Assembly: GCF_012489685.1 (NCBI RefSeq)
Contig: NC_080043.1
Location: forward strand, 80,120,292-80,184,291
Length of the DNA stretch: 64,000 nucleotides
Direction: 5' to 3'
From: Lotus japonicus
Lineage: Eukaryota; Streptophyta; Magnoliopsida; Fabales; Fabaceae
Positions 1 through 11,345 of the stretch are shown piece after piece; within the stretch, counting starts at the first letter, position 1; the number at the start of each line of letters is the position of its first letter. The translations under genes were made by a program, and so were the position numbers. The notes beneath the pieces are model-generated. The model had not been told where the DNA came from. It searched no databases and saw only the letters and a list, made by a program, of their open reading frames with translations.

Positions 1-9
1 GTGGCCTAA

Positions 10-374
10 GAGCATCTACATCCATCATACTCACTAGAATATCTACACTTCATTTTTTACAATTTCTCATAATGTCATATCATCCACACCACTTTACTAA
101 CTTTTTATTCCAACCCAACAACTCTTAAAAGTTTATATAGTGGATCTCACCATTAACATCACATTTGTATATTTTATTATTTATCTTCATTTTAATCTAA
201 TTATATTAATTGTAAGTGCTTGTAATAAATACAAGCTCACTTTTCAAGTATAGTGTAGAGTATTTATTCCCACATACTCATCTTTGTCATGTTGGAATTG
301 AATATGTACTCCAATAATAATAGATACTCATATGAGTATGTATTTAACATTAAATATTACCATTGAAGATGCTC
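10..374. mobile_element. Tourist/PIF-Harbinger-like MITE
   Basis: The left end reads GAGCATCTACATCC and the right end is its imperfect reverse complement (GAAGATGCTC). Both are flanked by the trinucleotide TAA (7-9 and 375-377), the usual 3-bp target of PIF/Harbinger elements. The interior is AT-rich and has no ORF. The GAGCATCT terminus is common in plant Tourist-like families. Length is 365 bp, so it must be non-autonomous. Confidence 0.75.
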
Positions 375-804
375 TAAGTAATTTTTAAGTAATTCCCCTT
401 AGCACTAGATGTACCCTAACTATTTTTGTCTGAAAGTAGGATCCTCACTTACCATTACAGATTAAATAATTTGTATAAGTTAGTTGGATTAATTTAATCA
501 TAAGATGGTACGGATTAAATAAATAAAAAAAAGAACAGCCACTGTGCTTTTCTATTTTTCGCTAACAAAATTGATGGCTTTGACCAACTTCCTGGAACCA
601 TACATAAAATTGACGTTTTATTCCTAAATTATGTTTCCCGTGCCAAATCTCTTGTTTGACCATGAGGTAAATGTAAACCCAATGTCTTGTTTTTTGACCA
701 TGAGGCAAATGTTCGTTTGTGTGTAAAAAAAGAAAGTGATCAGGTGAAGGGTATCTCATGATTAAGTTTGTGACAAGTACAATAGATTTTAGGGTTAAGC
801 ATTA
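375..804. other. AT-rich spacer, no gene seen
   Basis: No coding potential, RNA gene or clear terminal repeat is visible. A motif mentioning the words TTTGACCATGAGG-AAATG occurs twice around 655-715, suggesting a short local duplication. Confidence 0.4.
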
Positions 805-2291
805 TATTAGTTCCTGCCTTTGTGTCGCCGTTTGAACTAGGTCTCTCGCCGGAAAAATTATTGAAAAAGCTCCTCTACTTTGTAAATCATCTGGAGCAGG
901 TCCTCGCCGGAGCCAAGAGCTCCGGCAAGTGATGAAATGACATGCTTAGTGGATTAATGATACTTATGTGGAATAAATAAATTTCTTTAAATAAAAAACA
1001 CATCAGAAAATTAAAAAAATTAAAGTCCAAACCTTTTCATAACTCACAAATTAACCTCAAATCAACGAAACCCTAAATCCCCATCTTCATCTTCACCATG
1101 TTCTTCATGCTAATCCTCATTTCCATCAAGCTCTTCACCATTTCCATAAAATCAAATCACTCAAAACAAGAACACCAACCCCAGAAATAACAAAACCCCA
1201 GAAAACCAAACCCCCAAAAACCATTTCCTACCTCTTCACCCTCATCATTCAACGTATAAGACCTGGGTAAAAATTATGACTGGGCAAGATTAATAAAAGG
1301 GGCACAAACCAGTTACATCTCAGAGAAAGAAAAAGAAGAAAAAACACTGGCAATGGAAACAAATTGAAAACAGAGCAAGAAACAAAAAGAACAAAACAAC
1401 TCAAACATCCACTAGGCAAGACAAAGAGCCAAACACGTGATGCAATACCAAGCCCAACGATGAAGAGTTGCGAGCCAACAATGCTTCCCACAACTCCCAG
1501 CAGGAAGAGCATCAACAACACAAAACAGAGGGCTCAGCGCTCCTCCTCGCGTCCTGGCGTCTTTTACCGCTGTCGCCGCCGGTTGCTCTGAAATGCTTCC
1601 TCACCCTCCACAACGTTGTCGTCAAGGGCTCCTTCACGCTTCAAGGACACGCTCTCCTGCTACCCTTCCTACGGCGGCCGAAATTTCCTCAACCTCTCTG
1701 ATTTTCGCGACGACACCGATTTTGAATCGCTTGAACTCAGCTCCTGGGTTCGGTGGTACGCCGGTGTTGTAGAATAGAGCTTAACCGCTTCCAGAGTCTT
1801 AGGCTATTACTTTACCTCTTCAAATTCTTCTATCGAGAAAAAAATGGTACCCATGATTCGAAATATTTGGTTTTGAAGATGTCAAACACTGATTTGTTGT
1901 ACAAATTGGAAAATCTGGTGGTTTTCGTTATACAAATTGGTCGTGTTCCTGAATCGTTGCATCTTCAGAAGAACAAATTGGTCTACAAAGTGGTTATTTT
2001 GGGATTTATGAATTTTGGGATTTAGGGTTTCTTTGATCTGGGTTAATTTGTGAGTTTTGAAAAGGTTTGGGCTTTAATTTTTGTAATTTTCTGATGTGTT
2101 TTTTATTTTAAAAAATTATTTATTCCACATAAACATCATTAATCCACTCAGCATGCCATTTCATCATTTGCCGGAGCTCTGGGCTCCGGCGAGGATCTGT
2201 TCTAGATGATTTACAAAGTAGAGGAGCTTTTCCAATAATTTTACCAACAAGGGACCTAGTTCAAACGGCGACACAAAGACAGGGACTAATA
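805..2291. mobile_element. Long-TIR (Pack-MULE-like) foldback element
   Basis: About 280 bp at the left (805-1085) is the reverse complement of the right end (about 2025-2291) with scattered mismatches. The outer tips read TATTAGTYCCTG. The arms carry short inverted GC-rich motifs around GCTCCGGC. The roughly 940-bp interior is GC-richer than its surroundings and holds gene fragments, including an ANTH-domain piece at 1582-1777. Long TIRs with captured exons are typical of Pack-MULEs. I could not find a clean 9-bp target duplication, so the superfamily call is an inference. Confidence 0.65.
1582..1777 (+). pseudogene. ANTH-domain clathrin-assembly protein fragment (captured)
   Basis: The first part reads VALKCFLTLHNVVVKGSFTL. 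After a frame change near 1660 it continues as YPSYGGRNFLNLSDFRDD and then ELSSWVRWYAGVVE, followed by a stop at 1775-1777. This is the order found in the N-terminal ANTH domain of plant AP180-like putative clathrin assembly proteins, which bind phosphoinositides and recruit clathrin. Only about 65 residues of a roughly 280-residue domain are present, a frameshift breaks it, and it lies between the two arms of the long-TIR element. I read it as a captured and decaying exon. The adjoining interior (about 1250-1530) has a hydrophobic ORF on the minus strand that I do not recognise. Confidence 0.7.
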
Positions 2292-2512
2292 AATATTTAC
2301 AATTTGGTTCACTGAGTAAAATTTATATTGAGTATTCAGAATCATAAATTTTTTTTGTACCAAAAAAAAAAGAATCATAATTTTTTTGCACTTCACCGTT
2401 GAACTTATGGGTTGCCACACTTTAAAGCCACATTTGGAAGAGCTTTTCTTTTAGTATAAACAATTCAAGTATTTGATAAAATTTTGAAAATATTAATTTA
2501 TAACCAACTTAT

Positions 2513-3300
2513 ATAATCAATATCAATATCAATCAATCAATATCAATATATATTAGAAAAGAAGAACTTCTATCAGGCTGATTTAGTGAAGTGTCATTCT
2601 CACGTTAATTCTTAGTGACGTGTCATTCTCACGTTAATTCTCATAAAAAAATTCCACGTGTCATTCTCAGGTTAATTCTCATAAAAAAATACATTTTTAA
2701 ATTTTAGATTTGATTAGGATTTAGGTTGTTTATTTCTTGATTTTATCTTAATTTATTTTTGATTTATTTTTAGAGTATTAATTAATTTTTATGGTATTTT
2801 TATTGTCAATTTTCGGATTTTTAATTAATTTATTATGAGTTTGTATTGTGATTTGTTAGATTTTGATAGTTTTTATCTATATTTATTTAGTACATTTTTA
2901 AATTTTAGATTTGATCAGGATTTAGGTTGTTTATTTCATGATTTTATCTTAATTTATCTTATTATTTATTTTTAGATGATTTCTCCTTTTATTCTTTCTC
3001 ATGATCCACAATATAAAAATAAAATATGTAGTGCTGAGATTATAATCCATGAAAATTTAAAAGATTTTTCCTAATTATCTAAGATACTGCATCAGTCATC
3101 TCCTCCTCTATATATTAATATCAATCAATCAATATCAATATCAATATCAATCAATATATATTAGAAAAGAACAACTTCTAGCATGACGTGTCAGCACCAG
3201 ATTAATTCTTAGTGACGTGTCATTCTCACGTTAATTCTCATAAAAAAATTCCACGTGTCATTCTCAGGTATTTTTAGAGTATTAATTAATTTTTATGGTA
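2513..3300. repeat. Two copies of a Helitron-like 5' segment
   Basis: Two near-identical blocks, about 2513-2700 and 3115-3290, share a (ATCAAT)n stretch, then ATATATTAGAAAAGAA, then GACGTGTCATTCTCACG and CCACGTGTCATTCTCAGG. Between and after them the phrase TTAGATTTGATTAGGATTTA recurs (about 2703, 2906, 3847 and 4050), most often followed by GTTGTTTATTTC. The ATATATTAG-type start just upstream of Helitron bodies suggests these are nested 5' ends, but the exact TC terminus cannot be fixed by eye. Confidence 0.45.
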
Positions 3301-4192
3301 TTTTTATTGAATTTTCGGATTTTTAATTAATTCAGGATTTTATGAGTTTTAACATAGAAATAGAAACCGTTTTGTGTTTTATGTTTTTGATATGTTATTT
3401 GAATTGTGATCATTGTTATTGCTCACCTTTCTTTTCTTGGATTTGCCTCCTTTATATTGTGGACTACACTCTAGAATTTAACAACTTCAGTGTTTGTTAC
3501 TGTATACATCTGCACGTAGTTTTGTTGTTTAATCAACAGTGATATAGTTCTCTGACATGGTGTGATCTAAAGTTGCATACTTCACTTTGTTATTCCTGAC
3601 CCTATTTTATTAGTTATAGCATCGTATTGAATGTTGTTTTTAATAAAATATATAAAAATTGAATAATTCTAAATAGTTAGTGTATATTTTTTAAAAAAAA
3701 ATTGTATATTGGAAAACACAAAAAGCCGTTTGAATTAATTTTTTGAATAGGTAACTGGATTTAAATTTAAAACATTTATAAAAAAAATCACATGTTGACC
3801 AAAAATATGAAGAAAAATCCAAGCACATGTTGACCTTTTTAAATTTTAGATTTGATTAGGATTTAAGTTGTTTATTTCTTGATTTTTTCTTGGGTATTTT
3901 ATTTTATTTTAAGAGTATTAATTAGTTTTTATCGTATTTTTATTGAATTTTCGGATTTTTATTTAATTCAGGATTTTATGAGTTTTTATTGTGATTTGCT
4001 AGATTTTGGTAGTTTTTATCTATCTTTAATTAGTACCTTTTTAAATTTTAGATTTGATTAGGATTTAGGTTGTTTATTTCTTGATTTTTTCTTAATTTGT
4101 CTTATTTTTATTAAATATTAATTCCAGGAAAAGGGAGCTGATCTGGTGTTGAGGGTCCACAGAGCTACTATGGACACGCAGAGATTTGATGG

Positions 4193-5737
4193 TTGCTAGG
4201 TGAATTTGGCAGAGTTTCTCATTAGCTGTGGACTGCGGTTGTTTCTATATTGTTTCCATTTATCACCTAAGAGAAGTGTGTTTACTTAAATTTTCAAACT
4301 CATGTAAGGATGTAACAGAAGGGGAAATTAATCAGGGACTGCTAAGTTAGTTAGATGTTATTATAGTAGTTACAAATAGAGAGAGAAATCAAATAGAGAA
4401 AAATCAAATTAGAGGAACACATTATGTAGCATTATATATCTCTCATTAGGTATGTCCTTTAGTATCTGAAAATATTGCTAAAGTATGGTATTGAACATGT
4501 CTTAAGCACAAGAGAAAGTTCTTCGTGCAACACATAGATAAAAAGTGATTGTTTGAACTTATAGGTCGAAATCTAATTCCTATGAGTGGTAAATAAAAAA
4601 TCAATATGATGTCATTACTTTTTTCATAACTTTTTGAAAATTTTAAAAATAAATAAATATAAAGGCATGATAATTTGATGATTAAAATGTGTCGTGCGGA
4701 GATTAGAAAACATTGATACATATATAGTGTATTTTTGTTTAAGTTAAACTATAGGGTTAAGAGTTCCCACGGGGATGGACATTTTACATGAAAGCTCCTA
4801 CGGGGCAAAAAGCTAGAAATAAACCAAGGTATTGATCCATGTCTCAAACACAAGAGCAAATTTCACCGTAAAAACACTAGAAATATTTGTTATGGAGATG
4901 CACACAATTTTCTACTACTTATCTTTCTGAAACCTAAAAGCGACTATTGTTTGTATTTGCGTATAATTTTCAATTGATATGTTTTAATTTTAAACTACTA
5001 TAATGCTACCTACGTGAGATTTTATTTTATATAAAAAGTATCATTATACTTTTTTATACAATTATTATATTCTAAACTAATTGATTGGTATTATTTTAAT
5101 AAGAAAAATTTAATATAATTAATTTTAGTATTGTTTTCAAAAATTTAAGAGTGTATATTTATATATGTTTATAACTATAATAATTGGATAGTAAGAAAAG
5201 TACGAGGAATAAAAAATATTAATACATATGTACTATAAAATTATGACCTAAATTTATTAGTGCTAACAAATTAGAGTTACGAGATCTCACGGGGAGGAAC
5301 ATTTTATATGTAAAATGAAAATTTGTAGGAGTTAAAAAAATTCATTTTTTCTATAACTTAAGTGTATTTTTAATAATTTAAACAATAATTATATATTTGT
5401 GTATTGTTACATATCTAAAACACAAAAGCATTACCCTTTATGCAACACGAGTACATCTTCACAAACAAAATTCAGTTATACCTCACATATGCAAAACTTA
5501 AAGCTTTTGACTTATTAACTTCTGTGTTTTTCAAAATCTTTATATTAGTTAATGAAGTGTATGCTTACAAAACACTAAAATTGAGTGTCTGAATTTATGT
5601 TCTTTAAATATCTACATCTTTATTATGATTGTTCTTACATTCTTAGCATCTTAAATATTTTATAATTTAAAATATTAATCGATGTATCAAATACAATAAA
5701 CAAATTTCCCGTGCAACGCGCGGGTAAAAAACACTAG
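4193..5737 (+). mobile_element. Helitron body and 3' end, copy 1
   Basis: The 3' end has an 18-nt GC hairpin (CCCGTGCAACGCGCGGG, 5708-5724), a short A tract, and CTAG (5734-5737) followed by T, the classic Helitron terminus. The body from 4193 is repeated at 17050-17520 (copy 2). Shared stretches include a block starting TTTCTCATTAGCTG and one around ACACAAGAGCAAA (4854 and 19069). An internal CACCGTAAAAACACTAG (4864-4880) looks like an older, weaker terminus. No Rep/helicase ORF is present, so the copy is non-autonomous. The 5' boundary is not resolved and may lie in the 2.5-4.1 kb repeats. Confidence 0.65.
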
Positions 5738-5937
5738 TATATTAGAAAATAATTAGATAACTTCTCTTTTGTTGACACGTGTTTCCTAATTCCAAAACAG
5801 ATCTTGAAACTGAATTTTAAAATATTTGCCCTAATTATCTAAGATTTAAACAAACATGCATAATCACATTCATGATTAATTTAACAAAAAAAAAACATTC
5901 ATGATTAATTGATATATCAAATACAATAGACATATTC

Positions 5938-5968
5938 ACCGTGCAAACGCATGGGAAAAAAACACTAG
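5938..5968 (+). repeat. Second Helitron 3' terminus
   Basis: A degenerate hairpin (CCGTGCAAACGCATGGG) is followed by an A tract and CTAG at 5965-5968, then T. The preceding words (ATGTATCAAATACAATA-type) match those upstream of the 5737 and 19987 termini, so this is a related end about 230 bp downstream of the first. Confidence 0.6.
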
Positions 5969-6997
5969 TATAAGTAGATTTAACCTTGTTTCACAATTAA
6001 AAAAAAAACCTTGTTTTCACAAGCTGCACATATTCACTTTTTTTTTTTACAGCAAAAGGATAATTATATATATAATAATAGCATATAGTTTGGCAACAAA
6101 TCTCAAAACCAAAGCAAAGAGGAAAAGTGATTAGTGCAACAAAAAGCTAATCACCATAAGCCTATTTATAAATTATTTTGTGTCTATTTATAAATTATTT
6201 TGAGCTTATTTAAATAAATTTATTCAATGGAACTGCTATTGGTTGATAAAAAAATCTCAAATGAATAAACACTTATTTTCATGAATATTAGTAAATTTAT
6301 CCAAGAGTTTGAATCATCTACAATATATGTTCTATATAGACCTCTCCTGTACAATTATAAACCATTGATTTTTATAAGCAAGGGCTAAAATGAGTTTAAT
6401 GAATATGTATTGTTAGTGTAAAATTATTTTACACCAACATCAAATTAATGTATGTCACGTAGGAGAGAGAAATACATTTATTTTAAATTTTAATTGAAAT
6501 AAAAACATTTTTTTTAATTTGGCAGAATTTAATTTAATGCATGTGTAAACAAAGTTTATGCTATCAGTGCATATTTCTTTAATCCAATCTTTATACCTAA
6601 AATTTAAAAAAAGGGCACATCAACAACCGTTTTAATTTGGAGAAAAAAAAAATGACACTTGAATTTTTTTTTTTTTGGTAGATAATCACACTTGAATTTC
6701 AGTCATACTTACCGTTAGATAATAAGATTAAAGAGAAATATGTGATATATGATAGAAAAAATGAATAAAATTAATATGTAGAGAAACTTAAGTGTTTTTT
6801 TTGTGTGAATACACTTAAGTATGATGGATGTATCATATTCATAACTCTTGAATTTAATATTTATAGTGAAATATCTCTATCCTTACTTAAATTATATGGC
6901 AGGCCGACTGCTCAGTCAGACATTAAATGGAAGGCTGTATTTATGCAAAATCTTTACTATTGAATTTATATTTTAAGACCAACAGTTTTTACAACAA
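5969..6997. other. AT-rich spacer
   Basis: No gene is seen. It contains poly-A/T runs and a short inverted repeat (GTGTAAAATTATTTTACAC, about 6417-6435) that may be a MITE end, but no partner end with a target duplication was found. Confidence 0.4.
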
Positions 6998-7070
6998 TCC
7001 GTTGTAGTCTAGTTGGTCAGGATACTCGGCTCTCACCCGAGAGACCCGGGTTCAAGTCCCGGCAACGGAA
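6998..7070 (+). tRNA. tRNA-Glu (anticodon CTC)
   Basis: The acceptor stem TCCGTTG (6998-7004) pairs with CAACGGA (7063-7069), and A at 7070 is the discriminator. The anticodon stem CTCGG/CCGAG encloses the loop CTCTCAC, with anticodon CTC (7032-7034). The T arm contains GGTTCAAGTCC. The A box (TAGTCTAGTTGG) and B box (GGTTCAAGTCC) of the internal pol III promoter are intact. CCA is not encoded, as expected of a nuclear tRNA. A T-rich run at 7073-7080 is the pol III terminator. CAA motifs lie just upstream (ACAACAA), as is usual for plant tRNA start sites. Confidence 0.95.
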
Positions 7071-7080
7071 TATTTTTTTT
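7071..7080 (+). terminator. Pol III terminator of tRNA-Glu
   Basis: A run of eight T follows directly after the tRNA 3' end. Confidence 0.8.
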
Positions 7081-7189
7081 CAAAACTTCCTTTTCTGCAA
7101 TGTTATTAGCAAGTTGAAGGTATCATTTGAGATCATAAACTTTAATATCTTGTTATCAATCATTCTATTCCTTCTCGCTATCTTCAACA

Positions 7190-7567
7190 ATTTGTCCATT
7201 TTGCTTCTCAGCCCAACACCACCAAGCATCTCTTACAATCTAGTTTTTCTGCTTCCTCTATAGTGCCAATAATTCTTTGTATAGCTTGTGACATTTTAGA
7301 TTTCGTCATCCCCATGATGATTCATTAATAGTCTCTTTACAATCTTGTAATATTTCTCTTCCAAATAAATCTCATTTAGATTTTTTGACATCTTGTTCTT
7401 TAGGAAAAGTCCATAGATTGTCATCACATTTATCAAATACAATCTATAGTTCTGCCCTTGAGCTTGTATTTTGTGATCTTTGGGGCTCTGTTCCTATTGT
7501 TTCTTCATGTGGTTACTTAACCTGTGTCTATGCTCATACTATATACACATTACATTTTCCTTTATAA
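7190..7567 (+). pseudogene. Ty1/copia pol fragment (GAG-pre-integrase)
   Basis: An open stretch at 7385-7567 reads CSLGKVHRLSSHLS and LELVFCDLWGSVPIVSSCGY. This is the copia pattern 'CxxCxLGKxHRLPF' followed by 'PLELVHSDLWGP', the border between the pre-integrase zinc region and the integrase core. Degenerate LGHP-type sequence may continue upstream to about 7190. The ORF ends in stops just after the first integrase strand, and no LTR or RT lies nearby. It is a short decayed copia remnant. Confidence 0.6.
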
Positions 7568-7570
7568 CAA

Positions 7571-8299
7571 AAATCTGATACCTACAATGAGCTTTGTTGA
7601 TGCGTGTCACCCTCGTTTTCTTCATCAACGATTATAGGAACTTTATAAGATATAAATCAATGATCCTAGGAGAAAGGAAAAGAGCAAATGAAAAGGGTAA
7701 GAATCGTGTAAAGAAAGCCCTTTTATCCTTAAATTGTGCCTTAAATTAAGACCAAAAGTGATCTGAACTAGAAACTTTTATATTTATAGTCTGCAAACTA
7801 AACACTTCAAATCAACCATTCAGAAAATCATGATTCCTGGTTCCCTTAACCTGAGGCAATGAAACCACAAACAGCTTTTAGAATTTTGTTGACTAATTTC
7901 TATTTCCATTTTCCTTTTTGGCTACTAGGAATTCAACTACATGATTAATTACATGCCATAATATATCAACAGAAGAAAGCATCAAGGCAATAAAGTCCGA
8001 TAACAGTGCTTCATCATACTAATAAAGGCAAGACAGACTGGACCCCATTTCCTTACCTATTTATTTTGCCACTAGTGATTCATTCAACCTTGGTCTTGTC
8101 TGGTTCATCTTTTTTTCAACCTTTTTCCCTGTTCATTTACTTGCTTCTACTTAACTCCAAGACCAGTACTTGAGTTCCCAAGTTATCTTTTTACATGCTG
8201 AGGAAGGCTAAAACCAAGGTGTGTGCCTAGTTTGGGCAAGAAAAACAGGCCCTGTTGATTTTTTTCCTTTTTGAAGGCTCTTGCTGTCTTGAGAAGACA
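7571..8299. other. 5' flank and leader of the RABA3-like gene
   Basis: No ORF or repeat ends are recognised. The last few hundred bases, with pyrimidine-rich stretches and no upstream coding exon, are the likely promoter and 5'UTR of the Rab gene. No confident TATA box was picked. Confidence 0.35.
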
Positions 8300-8606
8300 A
8301 TGAGCCAGGGAATGAATGGGGTTGAGGCTAAGAAGAGGCAAGACAAAACAGATTATGATGTGGAGGAGAAAATAGATTATGTGTTCAAGGTGGTGGTGAT
8401 AGGGGACTCAGCCGTGGGCAAGACTCAAATACTCTCAAGGTTTGCAAAGAATGAGTTCTGCTTTGACTCTAAGTCCACCATTGGAGTTGAATTCCAGACT
8501 AGGACTGTCACTATCAATGGCAAAGTCATCAAAGCCCAGATCTGGGATACTGCTGGCCAAGAAAGGTTTATCACACCTCTCTCTCTCTCTCTCTCTGACA
8601 CACACA

Positions 8607-8651
<45 letters not shown>

Positions 8652-9681
8652 TTGCTTGGGCTGAATATCTTGGTCTACTTTGTTTGTCTCTCATTTGAAC
8701 TAAAGGGAGGATATTGAGTTTCAAAGATGGTACCAAGTCAAAGATATAACATTTTACAATGTGATACCATTTTGACTTCAGAAACATATGTTAACAAGAA
8801 TCACATGATTTTGACTTAAGTACTATAAGTATTTCATTCTCCTTGATTTGGTCTCAAAATAAGCCACATTAATACTCCAACAAGGGGTTATAATGAGAAA
8901 GTGAGCAGCTTTAGTAGATTGTATTGCTTCTCAACATCTAAGCCCATTCAATTGGCCAGATTTCACATACAGATTATACTCAGCTCTGGAAAAAGAAAAC
9001 TTACTTTTTGAAATCAGGAAAAAGAAAGCTAGAACTCAATGAATTTAAAAGTTCAATAAGTACAATCCCTTAAGGCCATGATTCATCAAGCAAACTGTAT
9101 GCATTAATGGCAAAGGAAATGCATTCAAAGATAAAATTTATTGACAAATGTAAGGAAAATACATGATCATTGGAATGCAGATAAATTCTCACACTTTTGA
9201 CTGTAAATTTTGTTGCTGATATAGGTACAGGGCTGTAACTAGTGCATATTACAGAGGTGCATTAGGGGCCATGCTGGTGTATGACATAACTAAGAGGCAA
9301 TCCTTTGATCATATTGCGAGGTGGGTTGAGGAACTCCGAGCACACACAGATAGCTCCATTGTGATCATGCTAGTTGGGAACAAAGGTGATCTTGTGGACC
9401 TGAGAGTGGTCCCAACTGAAGATGCAGTGGAGTATGCAGAGGAGCAGGGCCTGTTCTTCTCAGAGACTTCAGCTCTCAGTGGTGAGAATGTGGAGAGTGC
9501 ATTTCTCAAATTGCTAGAAGAGATCAACAGGGTGGTCTGTAAAAAGACATTGGAATGTGGTGTTGGGAAAGGGAATGGTGACAATGATGCTGCCACACTC
9601 AAAGGATCAAAGATAGCAATAATCTCAGGTCCTGAATTGGAAATTAGTGAGATGAAGAAGTTGTCTTCATGCTCTTGTTAA
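8300..9681 (+). CDS. RABA3: RABA3-like small Rab GTPase
   Basis: Two coding exons, 8300-8565 and 9225-9681, joined at GAAAG|GTTTAT and GATATAG|G, give a 240-residue protein. The start is the ATG of MSQGMNG, since upstream in-frame codons lack an ATG. Visible motifs: P-loop GDSAVGKT (35-42), switch I Thr in STIGVEF (about 60), WDTAGQER (82-89), NKGD (141-144), ETSA (169-172), and the C-terminal CSC used for double geranylgeranylation. The intron falls inside GQER-YRAV, as in other plant RABA genes. The tail (SGPELE...SCSC) and the long N-terminus resemble Arabidopsis RABA3 more than RABA4, RABA5 or RABA6. The RABA/Rab11 family acts in trans-Golgi and recycling traffic to the plasma membrane or cell plate. 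The 659-bp intron starts with a CT/CA microsatellite only 8 bp past the donor. Confidence 0.92.
8577..8649. repeat. (CT)n-(CA)n compound microsatellite
   Basis: About 20 bp of CT repeats run into about 50 bp of CA repeats with a few interruptions, right after the 5' splice site of the RABA3-like intron. It is likely length-polymorphic. Confidence 0.95.
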
Positions 9682-10139
9682 TCTTTTTATCAAGATCTAA
9701 GTTTACTTGATTTGAAAGTATATATATAGATGTGTCTGGTTACTAGTGGGTGAGGCTGAACTGATTTCATTTGGTCTAGCTTCCATGCTCTGAATTCAAT
9801 AGTAATTGTCCTCTTTCATTATGATTATAACTTAACACAATATGCAGTAAAATTGTGCATTGCTGGCAGTTTAGAACTTTCACTAAATTTTAAACAAATT
9901 AACTTCTAATATTTAGAACACTCACTTAAAAGGTAACTTATCTAATAAATCAAGTTGCGACTTCAAAAAAAAGGGCACAAGAATATGTTATTTTCCAGTT
10001 TCATACTTTCTAACAGATATACAAATGATTCATGGTTACATACTTTAAATTCAAAAAATTACATCAAGGTATAAGTGTGCTACAAAGTCATGGGTGAATA
10101 CTGAAGAAATATATCATAACTTGTTAGAACAACCATACT
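9682..10139. other. 3' flank of RABA3-like gene
   Basis: A T-rich 3'UTR and AT-rich spacer. Nothing else is recognised. Confidence 0.4.
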
Positions 10140-10149
10140 TTGTTTAATA

Positions 10150-10795
10150 CTTTCCGCATTGCTAGCTCCTTCTAATTGACTCCATTTTCTTGTTCTTCTC
10201 CTTTTTTAACATTTGGTGCTTCATACTTCTTTATAACAGAAACTCTCTTCCCTCTTAGAGCTAGGAAACTGATTGCAATATGATGTCCCACCCTGTAATT
10301 CATCTATAGAATCAAACCACAGCAAAAGAAATCACTAATATACTAATTTAAGAGTCGCAAGGAATCAATCAGCAGTTGAAAAGTCAAAGTCAGGGTTACC
10401 CAATGAGCATGCACATCACTAGTTGTTGGTGGATCATCAGGCAAGCAAGTTGTTAGTGGATCAATTTCCTCAGCAGCATTAGTACCACACTTGCCATCAA
10501 ACAGATAACAATGATGAGATTTTTTTAATTAAAAAGTGCTAATAACAATGATAACATTTCTCTTCTGAATGAACCACTTATACAGGTGTATCCATACACC
10601 CAACACTGCAGGATTGCATTGAAGTATCTGTATCACAGTAAAGGGGGTTTCATTTGGCCAAATTTGAGAGGGTTGAAGGACTCCTCAAAGTCAGAAGTAA
10701 CTAAGACCAAGTAGCCATCTTTTATCTTTCTTTCAACCTTTAAACTGAGAACAGGCTCATATTCAGATGCTAGTCTTAGACCCACATACAAGAGA
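10150..10795 (-). pseudogene. Unidentified exon-like fragments, minus strand
   Basis: Reading the minus strand, 10640-10790 is open for about 50 codons with a normal residue mix (RLASEYEPVLSLKVERK, then LVLVTSDFEESFNPLKFG) before a stop. Another open piece at about 10395-10515 reads LFDGKCGTNAAEE and PLTTCLPDDPPTTSDVHAHW and ends at a GT donor-like site. A third (about 10160-10300) follows an AG and reads GHHIAISFLALRGKRVSV. Together they look like the last exons of a plant gene, but upstream exons are missing because LTR-like sequence begins near 10930. I do not recognise the family. It may be a truncated pseudogene or the 3' part of a real gene. Confidence 0.35.
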
Positions 10796-10929
10796 TGAAA
10801 TCAAATCATTACATAGTTTTCTTAAACAACTACAAGTCTACAACCACTATGTATGCATTGAATTGCAGCATAATATCACCTATCTTGATCAGAAATTCAG
10901 ACTTAATAGAGTAAACTTTTAACACATTT

Positions 10930-11345
10930 CCTGCAGATATTGCAGCAACAACTTGTTCAGGTATCCACTTCCAAGAGCTCACAAAATTTTCCAGATCCCA
11001 TCAAAGCAACCTCAGCCTACATGAAGAAGAGCAACTCCAAAGAACAGGACATGACAGAGTCCTCACAGCCACGCTGTATCCAGACCAAAACAGATGCAAT
11101 CCTAGTAGAGAATCACCCATTTACTCGGGAACAAGGAACTCATGACATCTCTCTAGGTCACTCCACCCTACAGGCAGGTATAAAAGGCTGAGACCCAGCT
11201 GAAATAAGTACACACTTCTCACTTCAAGTCCTAGAGAAATTCCAAACTCTCCAACCACTAACAAAAGGCATTAGAGTGTCTTTGCAGGACCTCTCTCGGA
11301 CTTGACAATGGTGTTTGGTACCAGAGCACCCTCCCTCTCGCACTA
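10930..11345 (+). repeat. Probable Ty3/gypsy LTR remnant
   Basis: The stretch has a TATA-like TATAAAAGGCTGAGACC (about 11179), followed about 90 bases later by GAGTGTCTTTGCAGGACC. That wording is common in the R/U5 part of plant Ty3/gypsy (Tat-type) LTRs. It has no protein match that I recognise. No second LTR, PBS or target duplication was found, so it is a solo or truncated LTR at best. Confidence 0.4.

Noticed and set aside
8425..8787. Minus-strand ORFs full of Val-Cys and Arg-Glu repeats
   Set aside because: They are translations of the CT/CA microsatellite and antisense of RABA3 exon 1.
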